A DNA stretch of 64,000 nt from Jacaranda mimosifolia (Eukaryota; Streptophyta; Magnoliopsida; Lamiales; Bignoniaceae): NCBI GenBank assembly GCA_018894105.1, contig CM032133.1:9252501-9316500 (forward strand). The letters run 5' to 3'. The number at the start of each line of letters is the position of its first letter. Within the stretch, counting starts at the first letter, position 1. Below the pieces are notes generated by a model, which searched no databases, had not been told where the DNA came from, and saw only the letters and a program-made list of their open reading frames with translations. This document shows, piece after piece, positions 1 through 11,422 of this stretch. The translations under genes were made by a program, and so were the position numbers.

Positions 1-1195
1 TGGTGTCTGGCTGGAACTCTTCCAACTCACCGCGCTGCCATTGAGGCAAAATATAAATCCAGAAGTAGACTCTAAGTCATCTACCTTGGATTGGAAACTT
101 AAATTCGAAAACCCCTCGAGTTTCAATTCTCCATTGTTGTATACCAAAAATAAGTCCTTAATCCTTCTCAAGCACGTAAGGATTATTTTAATGGCTATCC
201 AGTGACTCTCATTGGGATTAGATTGGAACCTACTCGTAACACTTAACTAGTATGCCTCATTCGATCTTGTATATTGAACTACATACATTACGCTACCAAT
301 AGCGGAGTCATAAGGTATGTGGGACATCATTTGTCTCTCATTTTCAGTCTTAGGAGCCATAGACTTGGAGAGTCGAATGTTATGTCCCATGGGAAAAAAT
401 CTCTACTTGGATTCTTCCATACTAAACCCCTTTAGTATCTTGTCAATGTATGGGGCTGGGGATAGCCCTAGCCTCCTCCCAAATCTACCTTTATATATAC
501 GTATTCCTAATACGTAGGATGCTTTCTTCCAAATCCTTTAATGGAGAACTAAGTAGATAACGACGCTTTAGTACACTCTAACATTGCTCTCTCATACTCA
601 ATGAGAAAAATGTCATCAACATAAAGCACAATAAACTTTATATTATTCCCACTAGCCTTTTGTACACACATGGTTCATACTCCTTTTTGACAAAGCTAAA
701 TGATTTGTTTGTTTTGTCAAAACGTATGTTCCAACTTTGGGATGCTTGTTTCAGTCCATTAATGGATCTCTGGAGTTTGCAAACGGTTTGCTCACTCCAC
801 TAAGATGTAAAATCTTGTGGTTGCTCTATATAGATTTCTTTTTCAAGGTCTCTATTGAGGAAAGTGGTTTTCACATCCATTTACCATATGTCGTAGTCAT
901 AATATGCAGCTATGGCAAGTAGAATCCTAATGGACTTAAGTGTTGCAATCGGTGAAAAGGTTTTCTCGAAATCAATACTGGGTCTTTGAGTATAACCCTT
1001 TGCAACTAGTCGCACCTTAAAAGTCACCACTTGTCCATCTACTCTAAGCTTGTGCCAACCAATGGGAACTATTCCCTTTGGTGGATATACCAAAGTCAAT
1101 ACCTTGTTAGAATACACGGAGTCCATTTTGGATCTCATAGCTTCAAGCCAACATCCCAAATTTATGTCTAACATAGCTTCCTCATAGGTCTTCAA
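1..1195 (-). pseudogene. Reverse transcriptase and RNase H of copia element A (broken)
   Basis: This is the RVT_2-type reverse transcriptase followed by the start of RNase H, which would copy genomic RNA into DNA in the virus-like particle. An open stretch at 881-1195 holds the N-terminal part of the domain, with a W-x-x-AM motif, a VRLVAKGYTQ motif and an ETFSP-like segment (here EKTFSP). The catalytic YVDD box is intact at 612-623. RNase H sequence fills the left edge. Frames change several times between 240 and 880. The same region in the composite element M at 48770-50215 is the best comparison. The protein continues outside the window. Confidence 0.88.
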
Positions 1196-1239
1196 ATTAT
1201 TATCCGATTAGGCCATCTTATGAAGGAATCCAAACCTTT

Positions 1240-2300
1240 TAGATTGCTTCTTGATTCGGTCCGACCTTCTTAGAGGTTGTATTTGAGACTCTTTGATATT
1301 TATTTATTTCTACCGCTTATGGGATTTGATGATCATCTTGAACTTCACCAAGTGCAAAAACAAAGCATTTATTTATCTTATAGAAATTCTTCTTCCAAAA
1401 AGGTGGCGTTCCTTGAAATAATCACCTTTTGTTTCGGGATCATAGAAGTAATAACCTATAGACTCTCTTAGGTATCCCACAAACTTGCACAATGTGGATT
1501 TATTATCCAACTTGTCTCCCACTAACTGCCTTATCTAGGCGGGAGACCCCCAAACCTTTTAAGAAATGATAAGAGGATGCTTTGTCATATCACATCTCAT
1601 GTGGTGTTTTCGCACCGACTTTGAAGGTACTACACTTAGTAACTTCGCTGCCATCAATAAGGCGTATCCCTAAAAGGATATAGGCACATCGAAGAAGCTC
1701 AACATGGAATGTACCATGTCCAATAAGGTACGATTTCTCCTTTCAGTTACTCTATTATTTTGGGGTGTGCCAGGTGGAGTCTATTGTAAGAAAATCCCAT
1801 TCTCCTTTGGATAATCGAAGAATATGGTGCTCAAGTACTCTCCTTCCTGATCCGATCGAAGAGCTTTAATACTTAGCCCCAATTGCTTATCCATTTCATT
1901 CTTATACCCTTTGAACTTTTCAAAGGCTTCGGACTTGGACTTCATATGATACACATATCCGAACCGACTACAATCATCGATGGAGGTGATGAAATAGGAA
2001 TAGCCTCCTCTCCCACTAACTTTTAGTGGTCCAAAAACATCCGTATGGATCAAATCCAAAAGACGTATGGAGCGCTCTGTTTGTCCTACAAAATAAGCCT
2101 TGGTCATTTTTCCATTTAAACAAGATTCACAAGTAAGAATATCTTCAATGCCACAAACATTTAGTGCTTTGAGAGCTTCTAACTTGTTCATCCTATTTTT
2201 AGAAATATGCCCAAGTCTTGCATGCCAGAGAATGGCATCTTCTTGGTTATCTAACTTTTTTACTTTGTTGAAAGTGCATTAGTGGTGGTTGAGAATCCAA
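1240..2300 (-). pseudogene. Integrase of copia element A (broken)
   Basis: This is the integrase that would insert the cDNA into the host genome. The longest open part is 1781-2191. It starts in the GAG_pre-integrase segment (CESCLNGKMTK) and runs into the core with the first catalytic Asp in HTDVFGP and the second in RSDQEGEY. A stop follows near 1780; the segment carrying the catalytic Glu and the C-terminal copia-specific part lie at 1240-1780 in broken frames. The order relative to the reverse transcriptase confirms the copia class. Confidence 0.88.
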
Positions 2301-3420
2301 TATGTATAATCCTTTGTTAAGTGTACCATAAGCAATTAAGGAACCCATTCTTTAATGCCTTCAAGCTCCTATTTGATATAGAAGGATCAAATCTTTCGCT
2401 ATCCATAATGGGAATTGAAATAATGTTCTCAACAATATATGGCACATAATAACAAGGGTTCAATATAATTACGGAGTTCCTTAAGTCTAACTTATTATAC
2501 GCCTTCGGATTTGGTCACAACTCTTGCTCTTTAAGCAAGGCGATGGATTATATCCACATCACTTAATTTTATTCTTCTTTCTTATTCTTTGAACAACTTA
2601 CAAAGATAAGAACCACATGCGATATCATATATTCATGAAGAATGGTTTATCCTTAAATGCGCTTCAATAAAGTTCATACCATTCCAAAAGGCTGCAAGGT
2701 ATTCCTTGCAAAATCGCTTCCAATTGCATATCAAGGCAAAGTAGAAACAAATAATATCAACTATGTCCTTTATAATCTTCTTGACTCCTCCGGATGCCTT
2801 TAATAGTTGTTAGAAGAACTTTTCTTCCTTTTACCTCCCTTTCTAGTACCTCTAAGGCCCATAGACTTGGAGGTGGAAACAAGTGTCAATGGTTTGCCCT
2901 TGTCATGGTAGTCTCCTTCTAGATCAACACTTTGATCAATAAAACTTGGTGAGGATGTGAGGATCAAATCCTCATGGAGATCATTGTCTATCATGACGTC
3001 CAATTAGAAAAAGCTTCTTCAAGACCATAGTTGATGACATATGACTTCACATCTATCTTACCTTGAAAAATATCTTTTGACAACATGAACTTCTTATACC
3101 TTGTTATCTTTACAACTCTTGTAAACATAAACCAAGGTACTATTCATGTATCTTTGAGACCTTTAAAGTTTGAAGATCTATCATGAGACTATTGAATAGA
3201 ATGATCCTAAACCCAATTCGTGAACTGTTCACGCATCTCTTGATCTACTATAATCCCCATGGGATTGGGAGCAACATGATAAAGGACATATATCCTTTTC
3301 TAGGAATATAGAATGAATTTTGAGGTTAAGTCAATCGTAGAAGTTTGGCTTTGTGGGTTCATTGGTTTTCAATTACATTGAGTAGAACATTAAGCCATTC
3401 TTGAGATTTAACAAATCCTC
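2300..3420 (-). pseudogene. Gag and protease region of copia element A (broken)
   Basis: This is the capsid (gag, UBN2/DUF4219-like) region followed by the zinc-knuckle and protease region. The first residues resemble the ETNKLAxPNF start seen in elements B and M, but stops occur within the first 20 codons. An open piece at 2800-3003 covers the late gag segment with the lysine-rich tail (GGKRKKSS). The N-terminal half is of the same subtype as that of element P (a PNPMGII-like segment) and differs from that of B and M. No intact CCHC knuckle was found here. Confidence 0.75.
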
Positions 3421-3588
3421 AAAGGCAAAAAAGAGAATAAGCATGTGATTATTGAATTTGATATTAAAAACATGTTCATGGTCTTTCAAGTATGTTTTTC
3501 TCCCACAATTTTATCAAATACTTCACCCTCAAGAAGAATTTGGGAAATCTCATTTCCTAGTTAGAATCAAGATCCCAAGGACTTGTAA

Positions 3589-3892
3589 GTGGACCCCCAC
3601 TTCAAGTGCTATCTACAAACAATCAAAAGGTAAGCAACACTTGCTAATTGCATCTCATGTAACTCTTGATATATTTTACCTCACTTTTCATGTAGACACC
3701 ACACTTCGAGTGCATCTATATAACTAAGTGTTAAATCAAACCGACCAATCATATTTTGATTCGAGATGGCTCCATGACATCCCCCACTTTGAGTGCTAAT
3801 GCATGGAGGTTCTCAAATCAAAGGTGCAATTATGCTAAGTATATGCTCATAGCTTCCTCCTAAGTGTGACCCCCGCTTCGAGGCCATCACAC
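3589..3892 (-). other. Leader stem-loop array of element A (four hairpins)
   Basis: Four inverted repeats lie in the untranslated leader between gag and the primer-binding site. Plus-strand coordinates: 3589-3616 (5-bp stem with one wobble), 3691-3720 (6-bp stem), 3771-3807 (9-bp stem with one bulged A), 3864-3892 (6-bp stem GTGTGA/TCACAC). Loops are 17-18 nt and in element sense read TAGCACTTGAAGTGGGGG, TGCACTCGAAGTGTGGTG, TAGCACTCAAAGTGGGGG and TGGCCTCGAAGCGGGGG. The loops are near-identical while the stems differ. Function is unknown; RNA dimerisation or packaging is an inference. Confidence 0.7.
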
Positions 3893-4662
3893 AAATTTGG
3901 TAATGTCGTCATGGCGTATACCATTGGTAGAAGGCATGGATTAATTAAAACTTCTTTTAATTTGTATCCATTTTGACTTAATATTTGATAGCACTTCGAC
4001 ATTCTAGGTGGAGGTTTCTTTTGCTTGCAAAGATCTCATCATTTTTATCTTCTTATTTAGGTTTTCTATATCCTAACCATGCATCTCATACATCAATAGG
4101 ATATAGAAAGCACAAATAAGTAAATGCACCTAGAAATGCTCCTAGGGTGGGATGACCATAAGCCTAACCAAGTGGTGCATTTAGAGCCATAGGTGCACCA
4201 CCTAGTTGATTTTAAGTGGGTTGATTAAATCTAACTATTACATAAGTGTATCCCATACATTCATAGGTCTTCAAAAGTTTTCATGCCTCCAAAGGTTTTC
4301 TTTGCTCCATGCAATATTTTTATGAGAAAAAAATTCTCTCTCCTAGTGATTATACTCTTATAGCATTTACAAGGTAGAAATTGAGAGACATGCAAGCTCA
4401 ATTTAATACAACTCTTTTCAACAACTTGAAACAAATAAAATCAATATTAAAGACTCAAGATCATCCCCATTCATTCATCATCTATTCAACACTTTTAAAT
4501 GAACAATAAATAAATCAAGAATTGACAATCAATTCCAAAAATTAATTACTTATCTGATAAACAAATAATTGGTCAAGTATAACTTTTATGCAATATCTAG
4601 GAGATTAACTTTAACAAGTTTTAAAAGCAATAAAAAATGTCAAACATAATTTTGAGAACTTG

Positions 4663-4679
4663 CACAACACTTGTGCATC
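4663..4679 (-). other. Leader palindrome near the primer site (element A)
   Basis: A perfect 7-bp inverted repeat, TGCACAA / TTGTGCA with spacer CAC, lies about 0.7 kb from the primer-binding site. The same palindrome recurs at the same relative place in M (53719-53735) and J (59259-59275). In B it is degraded near 9435. Confidence 0.6.
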
Positions 4680-5358
4680 TATTATATGTAAAATAAAACA
4701 CTTTTGGTCACTGAAGGAACACGAAAAATGGTCAAAACCCATCCAACCGGAAACTCTGAGTTACTGCCCTAGCCCAGCCGCACGGCCTGGCAGCAAGTGT
4801 TCATGTTCCCAGCCGGTGCCGGCCGGGCACAGTAGCTTGCCCTATTTTTGGGTTTGGACCGAGCCAACTCATTTTTGGTTCAACTTTTGTGCACCAAAAA
4901 ATTTTGGACACCTCCTAAACATTAAAACACACATTATATATGAAATTTTAGATCTAAAACACCTTTCAGAGTCAAAATTTCAAATGCTCAAATATGCTTC
5001 AAAAATAAGTTCAAGTGAAAATCAAATTCTCCAAAAATCTCGAACAAAACTCCAATCAAATTGGATCAAAAAATAACTAAAACACATTAAGGTCAGATTT
5101 AACATGCTATATCAACATATAGCATCAATTAATACTAAATCAACATTCAACATTAATAACTATGAATTAAAACATACTAATCATGTGAATTAACACTTAA
5201 AACACATATTGGCATGGTTTCAATTCATCAATCAAGGTGCCTCACAATAAATCATCCAAACACTCTAATCCAACATATGAATCAAGTATTTGGATAATGA
5301 GATCAATTCATCAAATGAATCAATCAAAAACAAAAATCCAAATCAACGCAAGAAAAAT

Positions 5359-5370
5359 GAGCTGATACCA
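5359..5370 (-). promoter_or_regulatory. Primer-binding site of element A
   Basis: Next to the LTR end at 5373, the minus strand reads TGGTATCAGCTC. Its first nine bases match the 3' end of plant initiator tRNA-Met (TGGTATCAGAGC). This would prime minus-strand cDNA synthesis and it fixes this LTR as the 5' LTR. Confidence 0.85.
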
Positions 5371-5981
5371 CTTGAAGGTTAGTAAGCCACTAGAATCCAA
5401 TTATCAAGCTTCAAAAGCTTAAAAATAACTAGTTTTTACAACCAACCAAGGATCTATTCATGCTTCAAATTTAGATTTAGTTAGAGATTTACCTCAAAGT
5501 GCAAATTTCCAAGGTCACAAAGGTGAACACTTCACCGATCCAGATTCTGGTAGACTCTGGCACAATGGAGAACCAACAACTTTTGCTTCAGTTATAATGC
5601 TCCAAAAATCACAAAAAAAATCTGGAACTTCTCAACTCCTTGAGGAAAGTGCTGTAAAAAATTCAGAGCAAAACTCGATCTGGATCACTTGAAAAATTCG
5701 GCAAGCAATTGTTGTGTTCCAGTAGATCTTTAAAGCTAGCAAATCAAATGCTTTGTCTCTATTGATATGATTCACATACCAATTGATCCTCCAAATTCCA
5801 CTTACTTTTAGCTGGAGAAAATGAGTAGAATGTCAATGGTAAGGCCAATTTTTAAGGTAGAAGAAAAAGAGATAACAAAGCCTTAATACATGAAGCAATG
5901 TTTGGAAATGGAGTTTCGGAGGGAATTGTGGAAAAATCTAATTCTTCACTCTTTTCACAATGATGGCTGATCCTCTCTATC

Positions 5982-6031
5982 TTTATCTATATATAGATGT
6001 TGGATGGTATGATGCCAAGGTGGCATCACAC
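5982..6031 (-). promoter_or_regulatory. TATA box and adjacent palindrome in LTR A
   Basis: A TATA run (CTATATATAGATA in element sense) lies at about 5983-5996, with an inverted repeat of 11-bp arms (GTATGATGCCA/TGGCATCACAC, one mismatch) at 6007-6031, just upstream in element sense. The same pair recurs in most LTR copies, which marks it as the promoter and places U3 at about 1.6 kb. Confidence 0.65.
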
Positions 6032-6204
6032 CTTCCATGAGAGGGGCGGCCAAATAGTGTGCTAAGGTGGCAAATTTGAATTCAAATCTCATTTGAATTT
6101 CATGTGCATTTTAATTACATTTGAAATCTAATTTCAAGTTAATTAAGATGCTAATTCAAATGAACCTTTCATTTGAATTTTCCCTCCAAAATTTATTCTT
6201 CTTT

Positions 6205-6656
6205 TTAATTAAATTAAATACTTTAATTTAATTAATTCACCTTTAACTTAACTCTTAAGTCAAAAAAATGCTTAACTCTTAAGCTCAATTTTGTTAACCT
6301 AACTCTTTAAGTTGACCAATTGATGGTCACTTGGCACCAAATAATTAACTCCTTAATTATTGATCTAATTTAACTCCTTAAATTAGTTGATTAGTTTAAC
6401 ACTTAAATTAATCAAGCCAAGATTGACCTTCAAATTGGCACCTCAAAAATTGGTCACCTTGGAGTGATTCTCTAACTCTTAGAAAATTGTTCCAATAACT
6501 AGGAGGTTAATTGGCTTTTGTGTGTGACCCAATATGTTCTACCATTCATTGGACATGAGATCACAACTCCTTGTGACTTTTGAATATCATATATTCATTT
6601 TAGTTGAAAACATATTTTAAACTAATCAACTCAATTCAATTAACCTCATTAATTGA
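6205..6656 (-). repeat. Series of U3 inverted repeats, LTR A
   Basis: Consecutive short inverted repeats share a TTAA-CTC-TTAA-like core (GAG spacer in element sense) but have private arms. Examples: 6205-6235 (14-bp arms, TTAATTAAATTAAA, spacer TAC), 6270-6284 (GCTTAA, spacer CTC), 6340-6361 (AATAATTAA, spacer CTCC), 6365-6386 (CTAATTTAA, spacer CTCC), 6389-6413 (11-bp arms with one wobble, spacer CAC), 6636-6656 (TCAATTAA, spacer CCTCA). They could form a run of hairpins in DNA or RNA. No known function. Confidence 0.7.
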
Positions 6657-7596
6657 AGAGTACCCAATCTCCATGGTCGATGTCCAACCTTAATCCCATG
6701 GAGCCTAACTAATTGGTTGAAATGAATGCTTTTGAAGAACCATTATAGCTATATGCGTACCATGCAAATACGGTCCTTCATCTCCTATCTCTCAAAAGAA
6801 GCCTAAGCTAAGATATTTGCCAGCTCCCAAATAGCCTCAATACTATGTCTCTATTCTCAATGTTCGATTTCCTTGTGTGACCTCATCTTTAGAAAACTCA
6901 TTTTCCAAATTGTCACACCACCTTGCACAAGGATTTCTTGGAATCAATCACTATATAATACATAGGAGATGTACTTGCTCTTCATAAAAGTGAGGGGTCG
7001 GATTCTATCTTGGATCTCACAAACCTCCGTGTCAAGTGGCTCATACCCAACCTCAACCCGAAAGACCCACCAAGTGGTCAAGGAAGAGTCAAAGCATGAG
7101 GATCAGACATAGGGTTATCATGGAATCCTCAAGTTAGAAGACTAACAATATGCACTAGCACAAGTTGGAGAACTTACCACTACCAACTTGCCACTCCGGC
7201 TATCTAGTAGATTTTCCGATGGGTCTTCAGTACCTTGTTCTCTAACAAGCACCTACTAACATGTACCCATATCTCATATGTTTGCTCATTGAACATATCC
7301 AACTCTTGGATTTATGCATCGTTAGTGCAAGTCTATCTGGATCTCAGATGCCCTGTCTCATAAGATCCTATAACCTAGAAGATTTAAGATCACAATCGTG
7401 TAAGACTTATTCCATGGTCACCGAACCAAGTCTCTTAGTCATGAGTGATCTAAAGGCTTCATCCAAATGCAAGTGAAGTAATAAAGAGCATAATTTGAAG
7501 ATAGTCATATAATGAATATCATTCAATCAAGATTGTTTTACAAGGAAATAGCTTTATAAGGCCAATCCTATTAGCTTGCCGGGCACTATTCCTATA

Positions 7597-7650
7597 CTCA
7601 ATGCCACTAACATTTAGTGCTTTGAGAGCTTCTAACCTATTCATCCTTTT
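7597..7650 (-). pseudogene. Pre-integrase fragment of element B
   Basis: About 50 bp match the pre-integrase segment (MNRLEALKALNVSG-like) present near 2140-2190 and 51140-51200. It is interrupted on the left by LTR A and joined on the right directly to the gag of B, which shows a deletion of the intervening gag tail and protease. Confidence 0.7.
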
Positions 7651-8215
7651 TCATTATCGCCTCGACAGTTACTAGCATGTTAACCAATTTGTTAATTGTC
7701 TCTTCATGCTTGGACATATTAAAGTTCATAACAAATTGGTCGAATGAGCTTGGCAATGATTGTAAGATCAAATCTATATAAAGGTCATTGTCCATGATCA
7801 CATACAGTTGTCCAAGCTTTTCGATGAGTCCAATGATGTTGAGCCTGTGATCATGGATGCTTGAACCCTCTACCATTCTACACCTAAAGAGCTCCGTAGA
7901 CAAAGCGAACCCTTCGTGTCTAGTTCGAACACCATACAACTCTTGTAAATATGTGTAGATCCTACTAACATATCCTATATGCTCATGAGTCTTTTGGAGC
8001 TAATTGGTCATAGAAGCCATCACGAGACACCTTATTTGTAGATCATCATCGACTAATTTTGTGAACAATTCATGGCCCATATTGGTGGCATCATCGGTAA
8101 TAGTGTCCGATGGACTTTGATTAAGAACATAAGTCCTTTTTTCAAAATAAAGAATTATTTTGAGGTTTCTCAACCAACCGCAAAAGTTTGGCCCAGCTAG
8201 TTTATTGGTTTCCAA
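7637..8215 (-). pseudogene. Gag of copia element B, one in-frame stop
   Basis: This is the capsid gene of a Ty1/copia element, about 190 codons kept. It starts at a Met at 8215 (METNKLAGPNF), the usual start of this gag family, and reads to 7637 in one frame apart from a single stop at about 7997-7999. There the gag of element M has Glu (GAG to TAG). Domains are the short N-terminal gag segment, then the UBN2-type capsid region with a GLIEKLGQLYV stretch and an MNFNMSKHEETINKLVN stretch. The zinc knuckle and C-terminus are deleted. It is the best-preserved gag in the window next to that of element M. Confidence 0.85.
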
Positions 8216-8442
8216 AATTGCATTGAGTCGATTCTTAGCTATGTTGAGTTTGAAGATTTCACAAATCTACAAAAATACGATAAAAGAGAATATAAGCATG
8301 TGATTGAATTTTGATATTTGAAAACATATTCATAGTCGTTCAAGCATGTTTTTCTGCCACTATTTTATCAAAATTTTCACCCCCAAGAAGAATTTTGGAA
8401 ATCTCATTTCCTAGTGAGAATCAAGGCCCTAAGGACTTGTAA

Positions 8443-8649
8443 GTGGGCCCACGCCTCGTGTTCCATCTACACTACTAGGTGTTAAGTTGGACCCACCAAT
8501 CAAAACTTCAATTCGAGATCACTCCATGACATCCCTCACCTTGAGTGCTAATACATGGGAAGCCTCAAATCAAAGGTGCGTCATATGCTAAGTATGTGAT
8601 CATAGCTTTCTACCCCCAAGTGTGACCCTCGCCTCGAGTGCCATCACAC
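8443..8649 (-). other. Leader stem-loop array of element B (three hairpins)
   Basis: Hairpins lie at 8443-8470 (degenerate), 8523-8559 (TCCATG/CATGGA with bulge) and 8620-8649 (GTGTGA/TCACAC, 18-nt loop). In element sense the last loop reads TGGCACTCGAGGCGAGGG and the middle one TAGCACTCAAGGTGAGGG. The first seems to fuse the two distal hairpins of the other copies: its left flank matches one and its right flank the next, as if about 100 bp were lost by recombination between the similar loops. Confidence 0.6.
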
Positions 8650-10093
8650 ATAAGATAGTAGCATCATCATATCACATATTATTGGTAGTAAGAATGGATT
8701 AATTAAAGCTCCTTTTAATTTGTCTCCATTTTAACTTAATATTTGAAAAAACACTTAAACATTCTAAGTGGAGGGATTTTCATGCTTGCCAAGATCTTAT
8801 TAATTTTATCTTCTTATTTAGGTTTTCTATATCCTAACCATACATCTCACACATCAATAGGATATAGAAAGTAAAAATAAGTAAATGCGCTTAGCATGCT
8901 CCTAGTGTGGGATGACCATGAGCCTTTACAAAATGGTGCACTTAGAGCTATACGTGCACCACTTAGTTGATTTTAAGTTGGTTGATTAAATCTAGCTATA
9001 CATGAGTGTATCCTCATACATTCATAGGTCTTCAAGCCTCCAATGGTCTTCTTTGCTCTTTGCAACATTTACAAGAGAAAGAAACCCTCATTCCTAGTGA
9101 TTCTACTCTCATAACATTTGTAAGATAGAAATTAAGAGGCATACAAGCCCCTATTTAATACAACCATTTTTGACAACTTGAAACAAATAAAATCAATATT
9201 AAAGGCCCATGATCATCCCTATTCATTCATCATCCATTCAACACTTAAATAAACAATAAATAAATCAAGAATTGACATTCAATTCCAACAATTAAATGCT
9301 TATTTTATAAACAATTAATTGGTCAAGCAATAATAAGCATAACATTTATGCATCTAATTTTTGCACAAAATTGGAGATTAGCTTGAACAAGTTTCTAAAA
9401 GCAATAAAAAATGTCAAACATAATTTTGAGAACTTGTACAACACATGTGCATTTATGTAGTATGATTTAATGTACTTTTGGTCAAAAAAAGAACACAAAA
9501 TAAAGCTTTGACTAGAGCAAAACAAAGCCCAATGCTGGGTGCATGGCCACACGGCAAGCACACCCGATGTCTTGCCAACGCCTCACCTGGATGGGCAACA
9601 ACCATGTTTTGTGGTTAGCACCGAGTTAATGCGACTTTGGCTCAATTTTTGTGCACCAAAAATTTTAGGACACATCCTAAACATCAAATCGCACAATATA
9701 GATGAAATTTAAATTTTAAAATACCTTTCAAAAAATGGAATTTTAATTTCTCAAGCATGCTTCAAGCTTCAAGCTCAAGTAAGAATCACATTCTTCAAAA
9801 ATCTCCAATAAACTCCAATCAAATTAGATCTAAAAATGACCAAAACTCTTTAAAGCCAATTATAACATGTTATATCAACTAATGCTAAATCAAAATTCAA
9901 CATTAGCTACTATGGACTAAAACATGCTAAACATATGAATTAACACTTAAAACACATATTAGCATAATTTCAATCCATCAAGAAAAGGAGCCACACATAC
10001 ATCATCATCCAAACACTCCAGTCCATAACTTGGATCAAGTATTCCATCACATGAATCAATCATCCAAAAATCTAAATTAAAGCATGAATTTAG

Positions 10094-10105
10094 GCTCTAA
10101 TACCA
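10094..10105 (-). promoter_or_regulatory. Primer-binding site of element B
   Basis: The minus strand reads TGGTATTAGAGC, one change from the tRNA-Met complement TGGTATCAGAGC, two bases from the LTR end at 10108. Confidence 0.85.
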
Positions 10106-10744
10106 CTTGAAGGACGACGTTAGCTAAGGATCCAATTATAAAACTTTTAAATAAAGTGAAGAGACATGTAAACTTTAAAATTGAAATAAACTAGACTACA
10201 CATGCTAACAAGGATCTAAGCATACTGTTGATCTAGATTTAATAAGAAGATTACCTTGATTTGCTCAAAACCAAGGAGATATTGAAGATGACTCCAATAG
10301 ATAGAAACTATCTCATAGTGGCATCTCGATTTTAATACAACTTTTGCCTGATCCAAACTCCTCCAAAAATTCTAAAAAACCTATAGCATCTTCTCAACTC
10401 CTTGATGATTCTACTATAAAAAATTCAGCTCACAAAGCTATAGGGAAGTGCCAAAAAAAAAAAATGGCAAAGCGAACTGTCTTGTTAGTAGGTTTCCAAA
10501 AGCAAGCAATCAAATTATCTTGCCTCTAATTGTTATAACTTACACACACCAATGTTAGATCGTAATCTCCTTACTATCAGCTAAAAAATAGAAAAAATAT
10601 TTGCAGATATGAAGTCTTCATTTGAGGTAGGAGAAGAAGAGAAGTAGTGAAACTTCAACACATGAGGTAACACTTGAGAGTTGGAGAGAAAATATGAAAG
10701 AATTTAATTCCTCATAATGTGTGTCATGTAGCCGCCCCTCTCTC

Positions 10745-10800
10745 TCTATATATATCTATATATAGAGCAAGGACGGTGTGATGCCAAGGTGGCATCACAC
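10745..10800 (-). promoter_or_regulatory. TATA box and perfect palindrome in LTR B
   Basis: A long TATATA run at 10747-10764 is followed at 10776-10800 by a perfect inverted repeat with 11-bp arms (GTGTGATGCCA and TGGCATCACAC) around three bases. In element sense the palindrome is just upstream of the TATA box, the position of a promoter-proximal element. Confidence 0.7.
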
Positions 10801-10974
10801 TGTCCTCAAGGTGACCGCTAACTTGGCCTTGCAAGTTAGCAAGTTACAATTCAAAATTGAATTTGAATTTTGTGTGCATTTCAATTTTATTTGGAATCTA
10901 ATTTTAAATTAATTAAAATGCCACATCAAATGAACCTTTCAGTTGAATTTTCCCTCCAAAATTGATTCACTTCA

Positions 10975-11422
10975 TTAATTAAATTAAACACTTTAATTTA
11001 ATTAATTAACCTTTGACTTAACTCTTAAGTTAATTAATCTTTAAGCTAAGAATTGTTAACTTAACTCTTTAATCTAACTTGACCAATTGATGGTCATGTG
11101 GCACCAAATAATTAAATACTTAATTATTGGTCTAATTTAACTCTTCAAATTAGTATATCAATTTAACAATTAAATTGACCAACCAAGAATTGACCTAAAT
11201 TTCGCCAACCTCAAAATCGGTCCACCAAGAGTGATTTTCTAACTCTTAGAAAATTCTCCTTCATCAAATAGGAAATGCAGTTGGCTTTTGTGTGTGACCA
11301 TTAGGTTCTACCATTCATTGAACATGGGTTCACTACTCCTTATGACTTTTGAATATCATATTCTTTTTAGTTTAAACTCATTTAAACTAATTGACTCAAT
11401 TCAATTAATCTCCATTGATTGA
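10975..11422 (-). repeat. Series of U3 inverted repeats, LTR B
   Basis: Same series as in LTR A. Clear members: 10975-11005 (14-bp arms, spacer CAC), the AATAATTAA pair near 11107-11128, the TCAATTTAA/TTAAATTGA pair near 11158-11178 (spacer CAA), 11235-11253 (TTTTCTAA/TTAGAAAA, spacer CTC), 11367-11390 (10-bp arms TTAGTTTAAA, spacer CTCA). The member near 11158 has arms different from the homologous member in LTR G (GATTAATTTAA), yet both arms pair. Confidence 0.7.

Larger units (their letters stand above)
1..7596 (-). mobile_element. Ty1/copia retrotransposon A, 5' part
   Basis: This is a minus-strand copia element that runs off the left window edge. Reading from high to low coordinates the order is 5' LTR (5373-7596), primer-binding site, long leader, gag, protease/integrase, reverse transcriptase, RNase H. 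That order (integrase before reverse transcriptase) defines Ty1/copia. The coding part has many stops and shifts, so the copy is dead. At the right end the LTR ends at 7596 and the flanking bases are the integrase sequence of another copy, so A inserted into element B. The partner 3' LTR and the left target duplication lie outside the window. Confidence 0.9.
5373..7596 (-). repeat. 5' LTR of copia element A
   Basis: This long terminal repeat is about 2.2 kb. Its inner end is TG on the plus strand at 5373, two bases from the primer site. Its outer end should read CCAACA but is CCTATA here, so the terminal dinucleotide is mutated. Aligned copies are B, D, E, G, H, J and K. It carries the U3 inverted-repeat series, the TATA box and its neighbouring palindrome. 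It drives nothing intact. Confidence 0.88.
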
